DNA from: Algoriphagus marinus
Lineage (GTDB): Bacteria > Bacteroidota > Bacteroidia > Cytophagales > Cyclobacteriaceae
NCBI RefSeq assembly: GCF_001936475.1
Contig: NZ_MSPQ01000006.1
Location: 124,001 to 188,000, forward strand
DNA: 64,000 bases
Direction: 5' to 3'
The notes under the pieces are model-generated. The model searched no databases. It saw only the letters and a program-made list of their open reading frames with translations, and was not told the DNA's origin. A program made the position numbers and the translations under genes. Shown in pieces: positions 43,195-52,066 of the stretch. Each line of letters opens with the position of its first letter. Position 1 is the first letter of the stretch.

Positions 43195-43788
43195 ATGAAA
43201 AAGATCTACTTTCTCTTCGCATTAATTGCAGTAATCACATGTGGATGTTTTTCCCAGAAAGATTACGTCACTGAGTACGATTATAACTATCAAGGATCTT
43301 TCAAAAAATATAAAACCTTTGCTTTTGTAGAGACAAATGAAGGTGATTCTTCTATGATTTCGCCAGTATTGAATGCGACTATTGGTGCAAGACTCGGGTC
43401 ACAGGGATTCAAAGAAAAACCAGTTCAACCTGACATGTTGGTAAGCTATAAGATTTTCACAGATTCAATAAGCTATCGTGGCTATGTACAGCCTGAGTTT
43501 GACTACTGGCTAAAGCGTAGAGGAACCACTTATCGAGACGAGGAAGGTGAGTTAGCTCGAGAGCAGGAAAAAGATGAAACTTACAATATGGTAAGATATA
43601 GTAAAAATGAAGGTATGCTTGTGATTTATGTAATTGATAGCAAGCTTGGCAATACCATTTGGCAGGGCTATACTCCTACCCGATTTGATTTCAATTCTCC
43701 GGATTTTCAGGCTGACATCACAAGAGCTGCTTATCGGGTTATGAATGAATTTAAAATTGTCAACCGATTTGGAGAATCTCCCCGTTAG
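43195..43788 (+). CDS. DUF4136-family lipoprotein
   Basis: The 197-residue protein has a lipoprotein signal (MKKIYFLFALIAVITC, lipid-attachment Cys about 17) and the DUF4136 fold: FKKYKTFAFVE, an N-terminal beta strand pattern, and the C-terminal WQGYTPTRFDF...RAAYRVMNEF. DUF4136 lipoproteins are common in Bacteroidota and some Proteobacteria; their role in the envelope is unknown. Two Cys (17 and 19) are close together, so the acylated residue is not certain. The gene stands alone with a terminator after it, and the OmpA-like gene follows. Confidence 0.9.
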   Translation: MKKIYFLFALIAVITCGCFSQKDYVTEYDYNYQGSFKKYKTFAFVETNEGDSSMISPVLNATIGARLGSQGFKEKPVQPDMLVSYKIFTDSISYRGYVQPEFDYWLKRRGTTYRDEEGELAREQEKDETYNMVRYSKNEGMLVIYVIDSKLGNTIWQGYTPTRFDFNSPDFQADITRAAYRVMNEFKIVNRFGESPR

Positions 43789-43888
43789 TCGGGCAATTTT
43801 ACGGGCAACCTGTTGCTTTCCTCTACAACTTTCATAGAATTTATAAATCTATTCTAATACCTATTAACCCTTTATTTTTAGTATAAAT

Positions 43889-43919
43889 AGCCTCCTATAT
43901 CATATAGAGAGGCTTTTTA
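43889..43919 (+). terminator. Terminator after the DUF4136 gene
   Basis: Stem AGCCTC+CTATAT (43889-43900) with ATATAG...GAGGCT (43902-43914), one bulged base, then a T-run. Confidence 0.82.
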
Positions 43920-43991
43920 CTTTTTGATATGCTTCAGCATTTTTCTGGCAATCGTTTTGGATTTGATGATACCAAACAACACAAACCAACA

Positions 43992-44837
43992 ATGAAAAAA
44001 ACGATCATTTTGACGGGAATTCTTAGCGCTGCATTGACAGTATCATGTGTTTCAAAAAAGAAATACACAGCTCTTGAAAGCAATCTCTTCCAGACTCAGA
44101 CTGAACTAGCTATGACCAATCAAGAAAAGGCAGAGCTTGAAGAAAAAATGTCAATCATAGAAGCAAGAGTCGCTGAATACAATGCGAGAATCAATTCACT
44201 AAAAGACACCAACGATCACCTATCACTTCAAAACGATGGAATGCTTACCCTAGAGGGTGCCACTTTGATGTCAAAGAATAATAAAGAAAAAATGAAAGCT
44301 ACTTTGGCAAAAGTAGATCCTGCCAAACTAGCCGAGGCTCGTACTATGGAAGACTCTGTCAATCTGGCTGTAGAATATAACCTCACTCAAAATATCTCAG
44401 ATACTACAGGAGAAGATAGTGACGATATCAAAATCAGTATTGAAAATACCGTTGTGATGATCTCAGTATCTGACAAATTACTTTTCAATACGGGTAGCTA
44501 TAGAATCAATTCTAAAGCAGATCCATTATTGAAGAAGCTTGCCGAACTGATCAATGCAGAACCTAGTCTGGAAATCATGGTCGAAGGTCATACAGATCCT
44601 AGAACTATCTCTACAGGGGTAATTCAGGACAATTGGGATCTATCTGTAAAGCGAGCAACAAGCATCATCAGAAAGCTTCAAAATGACTACAATGTAGCAC
44701 CCGAGAAAATGATCGCTGCAGGAAGATCAAGCTATATGCCTTTGGTAGAAAATGACTCACCTGAAAATATGGCAATCAACAGAAGAACTAGAATCGTTCT
44801 GATCCCAGATCTGGATATGTTCTTTGCAATGCTCTAA
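43992..44837 (+). CDS. OmpA-family peptidoglycan-binding lipoprotein
   Basis: The 281-residue protein starts at ATG 43992, which gives a lipoprotein signal (MKKTIILTGILSAALTVSC, lipobox Cys19). An upstream ATG at 43929 would add an unlikely tail. A coiled coil (about 28-80, ESNLFQTQTELAMTNQEKAELEEK) is followed by an OmpA C-terminal domain (about 150-275) with EIMVEGHTDPR, NWDLSVKRATSIIRKL and NRRTRIVL, which binds meso-diaminopimelate in peptidoglycan. It would tie the outer membrane to the cell wall, like Pal. It is monocistronic with a strong terminator. The call is secure for the domain; the precise role is open. Confidence 0.94.
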   Translation: MKKTIILTGILSAALTVSCVSKKKYTALESNLFQTQTELAMTNQEKAELEEKMSIIEARVAEYNARINSLKDTNDHLSLQNDGMLTLEGATLMSKNNKEKMKATLAKVDPAKLAEARTMEDSVNLAVEYNLTQNISDTTGEDSDDIKISIENTVVMISVSDKLLFNTGSYRINSKADPLLKKLAELINAEPSLEIMVEGHTDPRTISTGVIQDNWDLSVKRATSIIRKLQNDYNVAPEKMIAAGRSSYMPLVENDSPENMAINRRTRIVLIPDLDMFFAML

Positions 44838-44861
44838 AAAGAAAAACCAACTATTAGTAAT

Positions 44862-44896
44862 AAAAAGAGCAAGCCAAATTGGCTTGCTCTTTTTTT
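44862..44896. terminator. Strong bidirectional terminator after the OmpA-family gene
   Basis: Stem AGAGCAAGCC/GGCTTGCTCT within 44862-44894, loop AAATT, with A-run before and T-run after. It can serve both the OmpA-family gene and the convergent TolC-like gene. Confidence 0.9.
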
Positions 44897-45029
44897 CTGT
44901 TTTTCTGATTCATAAAGTTTTAAAAAACTATTATTTCAAATTTCTTAAGACTAATACTTCCAATTCGCCTTAAATATTCTTCATACTTTTTCATGACCCC
45001 TGGAAAAATGGTTGAAGACTTTAGCCAAA

Positions 45030-46379
45030 CTAATCCAACACTTCCAAGGTACCCAAAGCGTGTTTCATCAAAACCTCCTGGAAAAACAAGGTATAAACCG
45101 ATTGAGCTTGATCTGCCTGGGCAGCGACGAGCTGTTGATTTGCGGTAGCCAAATCCACAAAATTGGAAAGCCCTAGTCTAAAACGCTCCGAAATAGCTAA
45201 TTGAGCCTCCTTGGCAGCAAATACTTGCACATCCGTATTTGCTGTTTTTCGGATGGCGGCTTGGTAATTTTGATAAGCTAATCTCACATCCTGATAGACT
45301 TTCCGATCTATAGCTGCCTTTTGAATTTCTTGGTTTTTATATGCAACTCTACTCCTGCTTACATCCAGTCGGTTTTGGAAATTATTGAAAATCGGAATTG
45401 TGAGATTCAATCCTAAATTATTTTGTGGGTAGATTTTCAATAACTGTTCTTGAATAGACCTATTATCCAATGAAGTAAAGAATGTTGAATAATTGTAAAA
45501 AGCCGAAAGACGTGGATAGTACATTGCCTTTATAGCTTTCAAGTCCTTTTTGGTAGAATTCACAAGAAGTTCTTGCTGTGCTTTGTCGGCACGATTAGTA
45601 GCTGCGATTTCATAAAGTTCATCCATTGGGAGATCTTGCAGACTATTCTCCCTTGCTGAAGCATCTACAGGAGTCAATTCTGGGGTTACACCTGGCTGTA
45701 ATTGCAAATATTCAGAAAGATCCCAAAGGTCATTTTCCAATTGTACCTGAGCGTCCACCAATACAGATTCTAATCGAGCTACTTCAGATTGTTGATTGTA
45801 TTGATCAGAAAGGGTCCGTAGACCTGCATCTACAAATCCTTGAATCTGTCTCAATTGCTCCTTTTGATTAGCAAGATTTTCAGTGGCAATTCGAAGTAAT
45901 TCCTGATCCAATAAAACTTGTAAATACCTCCTTGCGACATCAAAAACTACTTGTTGACTCGCACGATCCAGCCCTTTTTCGCCCGCATCATAAGCCAATT
46001 TTGCAGATTGGGAATCGAGAATTCTTCTTCCGGAATTGAATATTGGCATATTTAAATTCAATCCTGAGGAGATAATCTCATTAGTCACATTTGTTACCAC
46101 GATTTCTCCCTCAATCTGTTGAAACTGCTGACCTGACTGCTGCGCAAAAGTAGTATTGAACCCGACAGAAGGAAAATGAGAAAACATTGCCACTTGCTTT
46201 TCTTTTTGTAAGACCTCCATCGCATTGAGTTGAGTTTGGTAGTTTACATTAGCTTGCAACGCTAATTCCACTGCCTCTCGGAAATCAATTTTCAACGTGT
46301 CTTGAGCAAAAATTTCCCCTGAAAAAAGAAAAGAAATCCCAACACTCAAATAAATATTTATCCAATTAAATAGCTTCAT
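45030..46379 (-). CDS. TolC-family outer-membrane efflux protein
   Basis: The 449-residue protein starts at ATG 46379, giving a signal peptide (about 1-25, ending IFAQ). It shows the OEP repeat pattern of TolC trimers: DFREAVELALQANVNYQTQ, FVDAGLRTLSDQYNQQSEVARLE, and the second repeat ending AISERFRLGLSNFVDLATANQQLVAAQ. It would form an outer-membrane channel with a periplasmic tunnel. The stop of the upstream ATPase gene overlaps its start by 14 bp, so the permease-ATPase-TolC set is one unit. A membrane-fusion (MacA/HlyD-type) gene is absent. Confidence 0.93.
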   Translation of the reverse strand: MKLFNWINIYLSVGISFLFSGEIFAQDTLKIDFREAVELALQANVNYQTQLNAMEVLQKEKQVAMFSHFPSVGFNTTFAQQSGQQFQQIEGEIVVTNVTNEIISSGLNLNMPIFNSGRRILDSQSAKLAYDAGEKGLDRASQQVVFDVARRYLQVLLDQELLRIATENLANQKEQLRQIQGFVDAGLRTLSDQYNQQSEVARLESVLVDAQVQLENDLWDLSEYLQLQPGVTPELTPVDASARENSLQDLPMDELYEIAATNRADKAQQELLVNSTKKDLKAIKAMYYPRLSAFYNYSTFFTSLDNRSIQEQLLKIYPQNNLGLNLTIPIFNNFQNRLDVSRSRVAYKNQEIQKAAIDRKVYQDVRLAYQNYQAAIRKTANTDVQVFAAKEAQLAISERFRLGLSNFVDLATANQQLVAAQADQAQSVYTLFFQEVLMKHALGTLEVLD

Positions 46380-47040
46380 CACTTTCAATTTTACCATCTA
46401 GCATATTAATTAACCGGGTACCAAAATCTGCGTTTTCCCGTGCATGTGTAGCCTGAATAATAGTCGTTCCTTCACGGTGAAGTTCCTGGAAAATCTCCAT
46501 GATTTCTTTAGCCTGACCCGAATGAAGATTCCCTGTTGGCTCATCTGCAAGCAGAACCCTAGGCCTTCCTGCAACTGCCCTAGCAATCCCAACAAGCTGC
46601 TGCTGACCTCCGGAAAGCTGCGCCGGAAACAGATCCTTTTTCGCCACCATATTGAATCGATCCATTAAGTTGGCTATGATACTTTTTCGCTCAGAAGAAG
46701 AGACATTTCTATAAAGTAGCGGTGTCTCTATATTTTCATAGACAGTCAACTCATCAATCAAATGATAGGCTTGAAAAATGTATCCAAACTCACTTTTATG
46801 CAGGGCAGAGCGCTCTCGTTCTTTCATGGATTTGATACTTCGATCTCCAAAAGAATAATCGCCCTCATAATCCTCATCCAGCAAACCTAAAATATTTAAC
46901 AGGGTTGATTTCCCCGCACCACTTGGTCCCATAAGTGTGAGAAATTCTCCCTCATTGATGGTAAGGTCAATCCCTTTCAGAATAAAGACCCGTTGGAAAC
47001 GGGACTCGATGAATTTATCTAAGTTTTTGAGTTGTATCAT
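46366..47040 (-). CDS. ABC transporter ATP-binding protein, LolD/MacB-type
   Basis: The 224-residue cytoplasmic ATPase has Walker A GPSGAGKSTLLN, Q-loop (GYIFQAYHLIDELTV), signature LSGGQQQLVGIARA, Walker B RVLLADEPTGNLHSG and H-loop (IQATHAREN). The sequence features are those of the LolD/MacB group, which work with FtsX-type permeases. It lies between a permease gene (133 bp upstream) and the TolC-like gene (14-bp overlap). It is the only ABC ATPase gene in the window, so it might serve more than one of the six permeases. Confidence 0.95.
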   Translation of the reverse strand: MIQLKNLDKFIESRFQRVFILKGIDLTINEGEFLTLMGPSGAGKSTLLNILGLLDEDYEGDYSFGDRSIKSMKERERSALHKSEFGYIFQAYHLIDELTVYENIETPLLYRNVSSSERKSIIANLMDRFNMVAKKDLFPAQLSGGQQQLVGIARAVAGRPRVLLADEPTGNLHSGQAKEIMEIFQELHREGTTIIQATHARENADFGTRLINMLDGKIESDEAI

Positions 47041-47173
47041 TAGAATTTGAAAATTGTAAAATTGAAAGATTGTAAAATTTGTGGCGGATGAATTGGAGAA
47101 GATGGAGGTTGATGGTCTCGAAATGACGATACTTTAGAAATCATAAATCCTAAATCTTATATCAAAAATCCCA

Positions 47174-49573
47174 TTATTCACTTTTCAGTGTCTTGGATGG
47201 ATTTAATCGGAATACTTTCCAACTTCTGTAGCCAATTGTCAAGACTGCCAAGATCAAGACTGCCAAAATAGCAATCACAAATGGCCATATCGTTAAAGCC
47301 GTTCGGTTAGCAAAAGCCGCTAGCCAAGAATCCGAAAACCAAATTCCAAATCCAATCGCCAAAACTGCTGAGACCCCAAGAAGCTTTAAGAAATCTAAAG
47401 ACAATACTTTGAGTACATCTCCTTGGGTAGCGCCCAGAACTTTTCGAATACTAATCTCTCGGGTCCTTCTCAAAGCCACATAAGAAACCAATCCAAAAAG
47501 CCCCATGCATGCAATGAAGATTGCTATTCCTGAAAATAAGCCGAAAATCAAACCCACTTTTTGCTCTGATTGGTAGAGATTAGCATACTCCTGATCCAAA
47601 AACTTAGGATTGAAAGGGCGACCTGGAACCAGTTTCTTCCAGACAGCCTCAATTGAGGCGAGATTCGCAGTCGGATTTCCAGCAGCCAATTTTATCAAAA
47701 GCACATTCGCTTCTTCAGGATCATTAAAGATCACCATTGGACCTACTTTTTGGTGAAGGGAACTGAAATAGAAATCCTTCACAATTCCTTTTACTATTGC
47801 GTTATTGGTGAATCCTACGTTTATTTTTTTTCCAATCGCATCCTGAGAAGTCCAACCCATTTCCGCTATGGCGGATTCATTTAATAGGATTGGCATCTCT
47901 CCATTTTCTTCAAGACCTCTCCTTACAGGATCGGATTCAGTATAATTTTCTCCTGCCAGCAGCTCCAAATTGATGGTCTCAATCAAGTCTGGATCTACCG
48001 CGTATCCAGTAATCATAAACTCACGGCTATTGTCTCCTCCCGGGAAAATCTTGTACCCCGCCTTCACATCATGAGGCATATCAGCTGCTCTGGCAATAGA
48101 AACCGCCGCTCCCGATCGAATCATCTCCTCTCGAAGTGTTGGGATAGACTCTCTCATGTTATAATGATAATTCAAGGCGACGACTTGTTCTTTATCATAA
48201 CCCAAATTCACTTCCCGCATAAAGTCCAACTGACTCTTTACCACAAAAGTGGAAATAAGGAGTCCCATCGAAACAAAGAACTGAAAGACAACCAGTGACT
48301 TCCTCACCCAAGCTCCACCTCCTATTTTCAATTTGTTTCCTAAAGCTTTCATCGGCTCCATTCCTGATAAAATCAGCGAGGGATAAAAACCAGCCAATAG
48401 TCCTACAGCAAGAAATAACCCCAAAAGACTAGTAATCCCAATAGGTGAAAACAATAAATTCAAGTCTAAAGGAACACCTCCGAAATTCTCAAAAGGAATA
48501 GCAACCAAATAGATAACCAGAATACTAAACAAAATCGCACCCATAGAAAGGATCATGGATTCAGAAACGAATTGTCCAAAAAGTTGAACTCGATCGGCTC
48601 CCATCACTTTACGAAGGCCGACTTCTTTGTTTCTTTCGGTAGCTTCGGCAGTAGCCAGATTCACATAATTAATGATTCCAATGGCAATCAATAAGATCGC
48701 AACCACCCCAAAAATATAAATGTATTTAATATCTGTTCCTGGCTTGATCGTACTCAAGGTAGGATCTCCTAAGTGGATATTTGTAACGGGCTGAGTAAAA
48801 AAAGCTGTTTCATAGCCGTATTCTGCTAAGTCCGCACCTAAGTATTTCTCCACCATTTCTGCCATGTTGGCTTCGAAAGCAGCTACATCAGTTCCTGGCT
48901 TCAGCTTCACATAATTGTAATAATTACTTGGAGACCATTCTGGCTCGCGACTATGTCTATGTGATTTGAAGGAAGCCAAAAATTCAAAAGCTAGATGGCT
49001 ATTACTTGGAAAATCTTCCATCACACCTGTGATCAAAAAGTCTTTACCATCAACTTTTAAAGATTTTCCCTCTGCATTAAAAGCCGACCCAAAATAGCGC
49101 TTAGCCGTTGATTCTGTTAAAACGATTTGATTTGGTTCAGAGAGAATTCCAGTCTTTTGGCCCGCGATCAGATCAAAATCGAAAACCTCAAAGAAATGCT
49201 CATCCACCATCGCATAGTGATTTTCTTCCTGACTTCCCTCACCTGCATCAATCATGACCGATGAAAAAATACTCAAATCGAAAATAAGCGTGGCATTTTC
49301 AACTTCCGGGAATTCCTCTAAAAGTGTAACAGGAAGTAAAGAAGGCGAAGAACCGACCAACTGAGATTCTCCATTGGAGACGAACTCCTGATTGATTTTA
49401 TAGATTCGATCGTAGTCAGCATACATCCGATCGTAGCTCCACTCGTGGTTGATGTAAAGGGCTATAACGATAAAACTAACCAGAGCTACTGTCAGACCTA
49501 GCAAATTAATCCCAGTGTAAAGCTTCCGCTTTCTAAGGTTTCTGAAGGAAATTTTAAGGTAGTTTTTCCACAT
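47174..49573 (-). CDS. FtsX/MacB-type ABC transporter permease (with adjacent ATPase and TolC)
   Basis: The 799-residue permease starts MWKNYLKISFRNLRKRKLYTG. It has TM1 (about 20-42), periplasmic core 1 (about 50-280), FtsX domain 1 (three helices, about 280-405, with EVGLRKVMGADRVQLFGQF), a linking helix (about 425-445), periplasmic core 2 (about 450-670) and FtsX domain 2 (about 675-790, EISIRKVLGATQGDVLK), ending NPSKTLKSE. It is the permease most clearly linked to an ATPase, because the ATPase and TolC-like genes follow on the same strand. The gap before the ATPase gene (133 bp) holds AT-rich repeats. Substrate unknown; export of peptides or lipids is typical of the family. Confidence 0.93.
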   Translation of the reverse strand: MWKNYLKISFRNLRKRKLYTGINLLGLTVALVSFIVIALYINHEWSYDRMYADYDRIYKINQEFVSNGESQLVGSSPSLLPVTLLEEFPEVENATLIFDLSIFSSVMIDAGEGSQEENHYAMVDEHFFEVFDFDLIAGQKTGILSEPNQIVLTESTAKRYFGSAFNAEGKSLKVDGKDFLITGVMEDFPSNSHLAFEFLASFKSHRHSREPEWSPSNYYNYVKLKPGTDVAAFEANMAEMVEKYLGADLAEYGYETAFFTQPVTNIHLGDPTLSTIKPGTDIKYIYIFGVVAILLIAIGIINYVNLATAEATERNKEVGLRKVMGADRVQLFGQFVSESMILSMGAILFSILVIYLVAIPFENFGGVPLDLNLLFSPIGITSLLGLFLAVGLLAGFYPSLILSGMEPMKALGNKLKIGGGAWVRKSLVVFQFFVSMGLLISTFVVKSQLDFMREVNLGYDKEQVVALNYHYNMRESIPTLREEMIRSGAAVSIARAADMPHDVKAGYKIFPGGDNSREFMITGYAVDPDLIETINLELLAGENYTESDPVRRGLEENGEMPILLNESAIAEMGWTSQDAIGKKINVGFTNNAIVKGIVKDFYFSSLHQKVGPMVIFNDPEEANVLLIKLAAGNPTANLASIEAVWKKLVPGRPFNPKFLDQEYANLYQSEQKVGLIFGLFSGIAIFIACMGLFGLVSYVALRRTREISIRKVLGATQGDVLKVLSLDFLKLLGVSAVLAIGFGIWFSDSWLAAFANRTALTIWPFVIAILAVLILAVLTIGYRSWKVFRLNPSKTLKSE

Positions 49574-49705
49574 AATAAATTGGAAGATTTTAAAATTGAA
49601 ATTATTTATCCGCCGTGGTGGATTGGAAGATTACCCATTCCTAAAATATCAATTTTACATTTTACATTTTAAATTCTACATTAATCAGTTCCACTTTTAT
49701 GCCAT

Positions 49706-49736
49706 AAAAAAAGCCCCTGAATTAGCTTCAGAGGCC
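49706..49736 (-). terminator. Terminator after the Gfo/Idh/MocA operon
   Basis: On the minus strand, GGC-TCTGAA and TTCAG-GGGC form a stem with one mismatch (arms at 49713-49721 and 49727-49735), followed by seven T. Confidence 0.72.
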
Positions 49737-49816
49737 TTTATTTAGATTTTCACTAGCTGTTTTCTCGAACATTTTTGTTCGGTGGCGGACAAATCAATTT
49801 GATTCTTCAGTTCTTT

Positions 49817-51166
49817 TTAAAACTTTCTGTATTTACCATTCAAAAACTTATTTGCCTTTTTCTCTGCAAACTTAGCTTTTCTACTATCCCAATGAAGGGT
49901 CTCATTTGGGAACCGACCAGCAATCACACCTAAGAGGATGGTTTCTGTCAATCGAGCAGAGTAATCAAATGGAGCGGTAGTCTCGGTTTTCCCAAGACAA
50001 GCATCCACAAATTGGTGGTAGTGCTTTTTACTCTCTGAAGCGTAATCTTTTACCGGCTTACCCAAGTTGAAAGACTCAATGTCCATTTCAACATATTTCC
50101 CATCAACAATTTTTCGAGGCAATTGCTGGAAATGTGGAAGTAATAGTCTTCCATTTTCTCCCAAAAACATAGCTCCTTGATCAGGAAGCTCATCTCCATT
50201 TGGCAGAATCAAATCCTCATGGGCTGGTGGAGCTCCTGGTCCATCATACCATACCCACTTCAATGTTTCGGTAGTATATGGCGTTTGAGGAAATTCGTAA
50301 GTCACAATATTATTCACCGGATAGCCAAAACCATTGGGCTCCCTGCATTCATTAACAATAGTGCGAGGTACATCAAGCTCAAGTGCGTTGTACGGGGTAT
50401 CAAAAATATGGACACCCATATCCCCCAAGGTTCCACATCCATAATCAACTAACTGTCTCCAATTTCCAGGGTGATATACATTTTCTTTATACGGTCGCTC
50501 AGCCGAAGTTCCTAACCAAAGATTCCAATCCAAAGTCTCAGGGATCGGATCACTTCCAAGAGGCTCAGGACCATCGTAGCCCCAGTTTTTAGGAGACCAA
50601 GCACGAACCGTATGCACTTTGCCGATGATTCCAGATTGGATCAAGAGCGTAGCTAATTTATAATCATAAAAGGAGTGAACCTGAATCCCCATTTGGGTAA
50701 CAAGATTTTTCTTTTTCGCCAAAGCCTTCATCTTTCGAGCTTCAGTCACATAATGAGTCAATGGCTTTTGACAATAAACAGGTTTATCCATCTTCATAGC
50801 CATCAATGATGCTGGAGCATGGGTATGGTCTGGAGTAGATACAATTACTGCATCAATTTCATTTTCCATATCCTTTAGCATAGTTCGGTAATCTCCATAC
50901 GTCCGAGCATTTGGGAAAAGCTTCGATGCAGCAGCAATATTATTGACATCTACATCGCATAGTGCCGTGACATCTACCAATTCGTGTGAAGAAATAGCCT
51001 TCAGATCCTCCATCCCCATATTTCCAACTCCAATATGTGCGGTACGAAGTCTACCACCTGCTTTGACATTTGCCAGTGCAGCTGGAGTTAATGCTAATCC
51101 AAATAGTCCAAGACCTGTTTTCTTGATGAAATCCCGTCGGTCGATAAATGTGAATTTTTTACTCAT
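49817..51166 (-). CDS. Gfo/Idh/MocA-family oxidoreductase, Tat-exported type
   Basis: The 449-residue NAD(P)-dependent sugar oxidoreductase has a twin-arginine signal (RRDFIKKTGLGLFGLALTP), then a Rossmann domain (LRTAHIGVGNMGMEDLKAI), CQKPLTHYVTEARKM (the conserved EKP-like motif is here QKP) and a C-terminal alpha/beta domain. The lysine of the QKP motif is retained. Tat export implies folding with its cofactor before transport to the periplasm. The 3-keto-disaccharide hydrolase-type gene lies just upstream (27 bp), as in loci where sugars are oxidised at C3 before cleavage. The substrate is unknown. Confidence 0.93.
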   Translation of the reverse strand: MSKKFTFIDRRDFIKKTGLGLFGLALTPAALANVKAGGRLRTAHIGVGNMGMEDLKAISSHELVDVTALCDVDVNNIAAASKLFPNARTYGDYRTMLKDMENEIDAVIVSTPDHTHAPASLMAMKMDKPVYCQKPLTHYVTEARKMKALAKKKNLVTQMGIQVHSFYDYKLATLLIQSGIIGKVHTVRAWSPKNWGYDGPEPLGSDPIPETLDWNLWLGTSAERPYKENVYHPGNWRQLVDYGCGTLGDMGVHIFDTPYNALELDVPRTIVNECREPNGFGYPVNNIVTYEFPQTPYTTETLKWVWYDGPGAPPAHEDLILPNGDELPDQGAMFLGENGRLLLPHFQQLPRKIVDGKYVEMDIESFNLGKPVKDYASESKKHYHQFVDACLGKTETTAPFDYSARLTETILLGVIAGRFPNETLHWDSRKAKFAEKKANKFLNGKYRKF

Positions 51167-51193
51167 ATCCTTCTTTTTTTGATTCTTATATGC

Positions 51194-51853
51194 CTACAAT
51201 TCCTTAATTCTGATGTTTTTGAAATGAACCACATCTCCATGACCCAAAAAGCCAATATGTCCTCTATCACGCTTGAGACCAGGATGATCCTGTCCATCCA
51301 ATGTTCCATTTTTACTTGCTTCCAAATAGTCTCCTTCCAAGATCACTGTGCCATTTAGAATCACTGTAATTTTGGGATGCTGTACGATGACTTCTTGTTG
51401 ATTCCATTCTCCAACAGGCTTTAAGAAGCCTTTTTTTGCCGGGATGACGCCATAGACTGAACCATGAAATTGGTATTCTTTCAGTCCTTTGTATTTGGAA
51501 GCGGTATTATCTAAGATCTGAATTTCCTTGCCTACATAGGCCGCATCGCCTTCTAATGGGGCATGAATTCCTAAACCATTATTAGCGCCGGGGGTTAGCT
51601 GAAATTCAAAGCGGAGAACAAAGTCTCTATATTCCTTTTCGGTGTAAAGATTTCCACCTCCTTTTCCTTTGGGGTCGATGATGATCAACCCGTTTTCTGA
51701 TCGGTAGGATTCTTTATTCCCCACCCAACCATCTAGGTTTTTTCCGTTATAGAGTTGAGTAAAGCCTTTTTCATTTTCCATTTTTTGTCCAAATGAAACA
51801 AAAGAAAAAACGCAAAAAGTTAAAATGAGAGTGGTTAAAATGGGTTTGTTCAT
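51194..51853 (-). CDS. DUF1080-type (3-keto-disaccharide hydrolase-like) secreted protein
   Basis: The 219-residue exported protein has a signal peptide (about 1-22, ending SFGQ) and a DUF1080 domain (PF06439): GFTQLYNGKNLDGWVG, NLYTEKEYRDFVLRFEFQLTPGANNGLGIH, and GHIGFLGHGDVVHFKNIRIKEL. This family includes enzymes that cleave 3-keto glycosides, with a concanavalin-like fold. It precedes the Gfo/Idh/MocA gene by 27 bp on the same strand, which would produce or handle a 3-keto sugar, so the two form a plausible glycoside-oxidation and cleavage pair. The activity is inferred from family and context. Confidence 0.9.
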   Translation of the reverse strand: MNKPILTTLILTFCVFSFVSFGQKMENEKGFTQLYNGKNLDGWVGNKESYRSENGLIIIDPKGKGGGNLYTEKEYRDFVLRFEFQLTPGANNGLGIHAPLEGDAAYVGKEIQILDNTASKYKGLKEYQFHGSVYGVIPAKKGFLKPVGEWNQQEVIVQHPKITVILNGTVILEGDYLEASKNGTLDGQDHPGLKRDRGHIGFLGHGDVVHFKNIRIKEL

Positions 51854-52014
51854 AAGTAAGAGGAATTAACTTCGGGATGTTACTCTTGAATCTTATCTGC
51901 AAGATAACTTTTCAGGGGAAATTCTCTTCGAAAAACTTACTTAAAAATATTTATTACACCAGTGGAGGTTTGTTGATTTTTTTGAAAAAGAAAACTTGTG
52001 GATTAGCAAAACAG

Positions 52015-52038
52015 AGCCAAGGGTTTAAACCCTTGGCT
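52015..52038. repeat. Perfect 24-bp palindrome
   Basis: The arms are AGCCAAGGGTTT and AAACCCTTGGCT with no spacer, 28 bp after the end of the receptor gene. There is no T-run, so it is not a standard terminator; it may be a dispersed palindromic unit. Confidence 0.8.
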
Positions 52039-52066
52039 AATATTAAATCGAGACTAATGACTCGTC

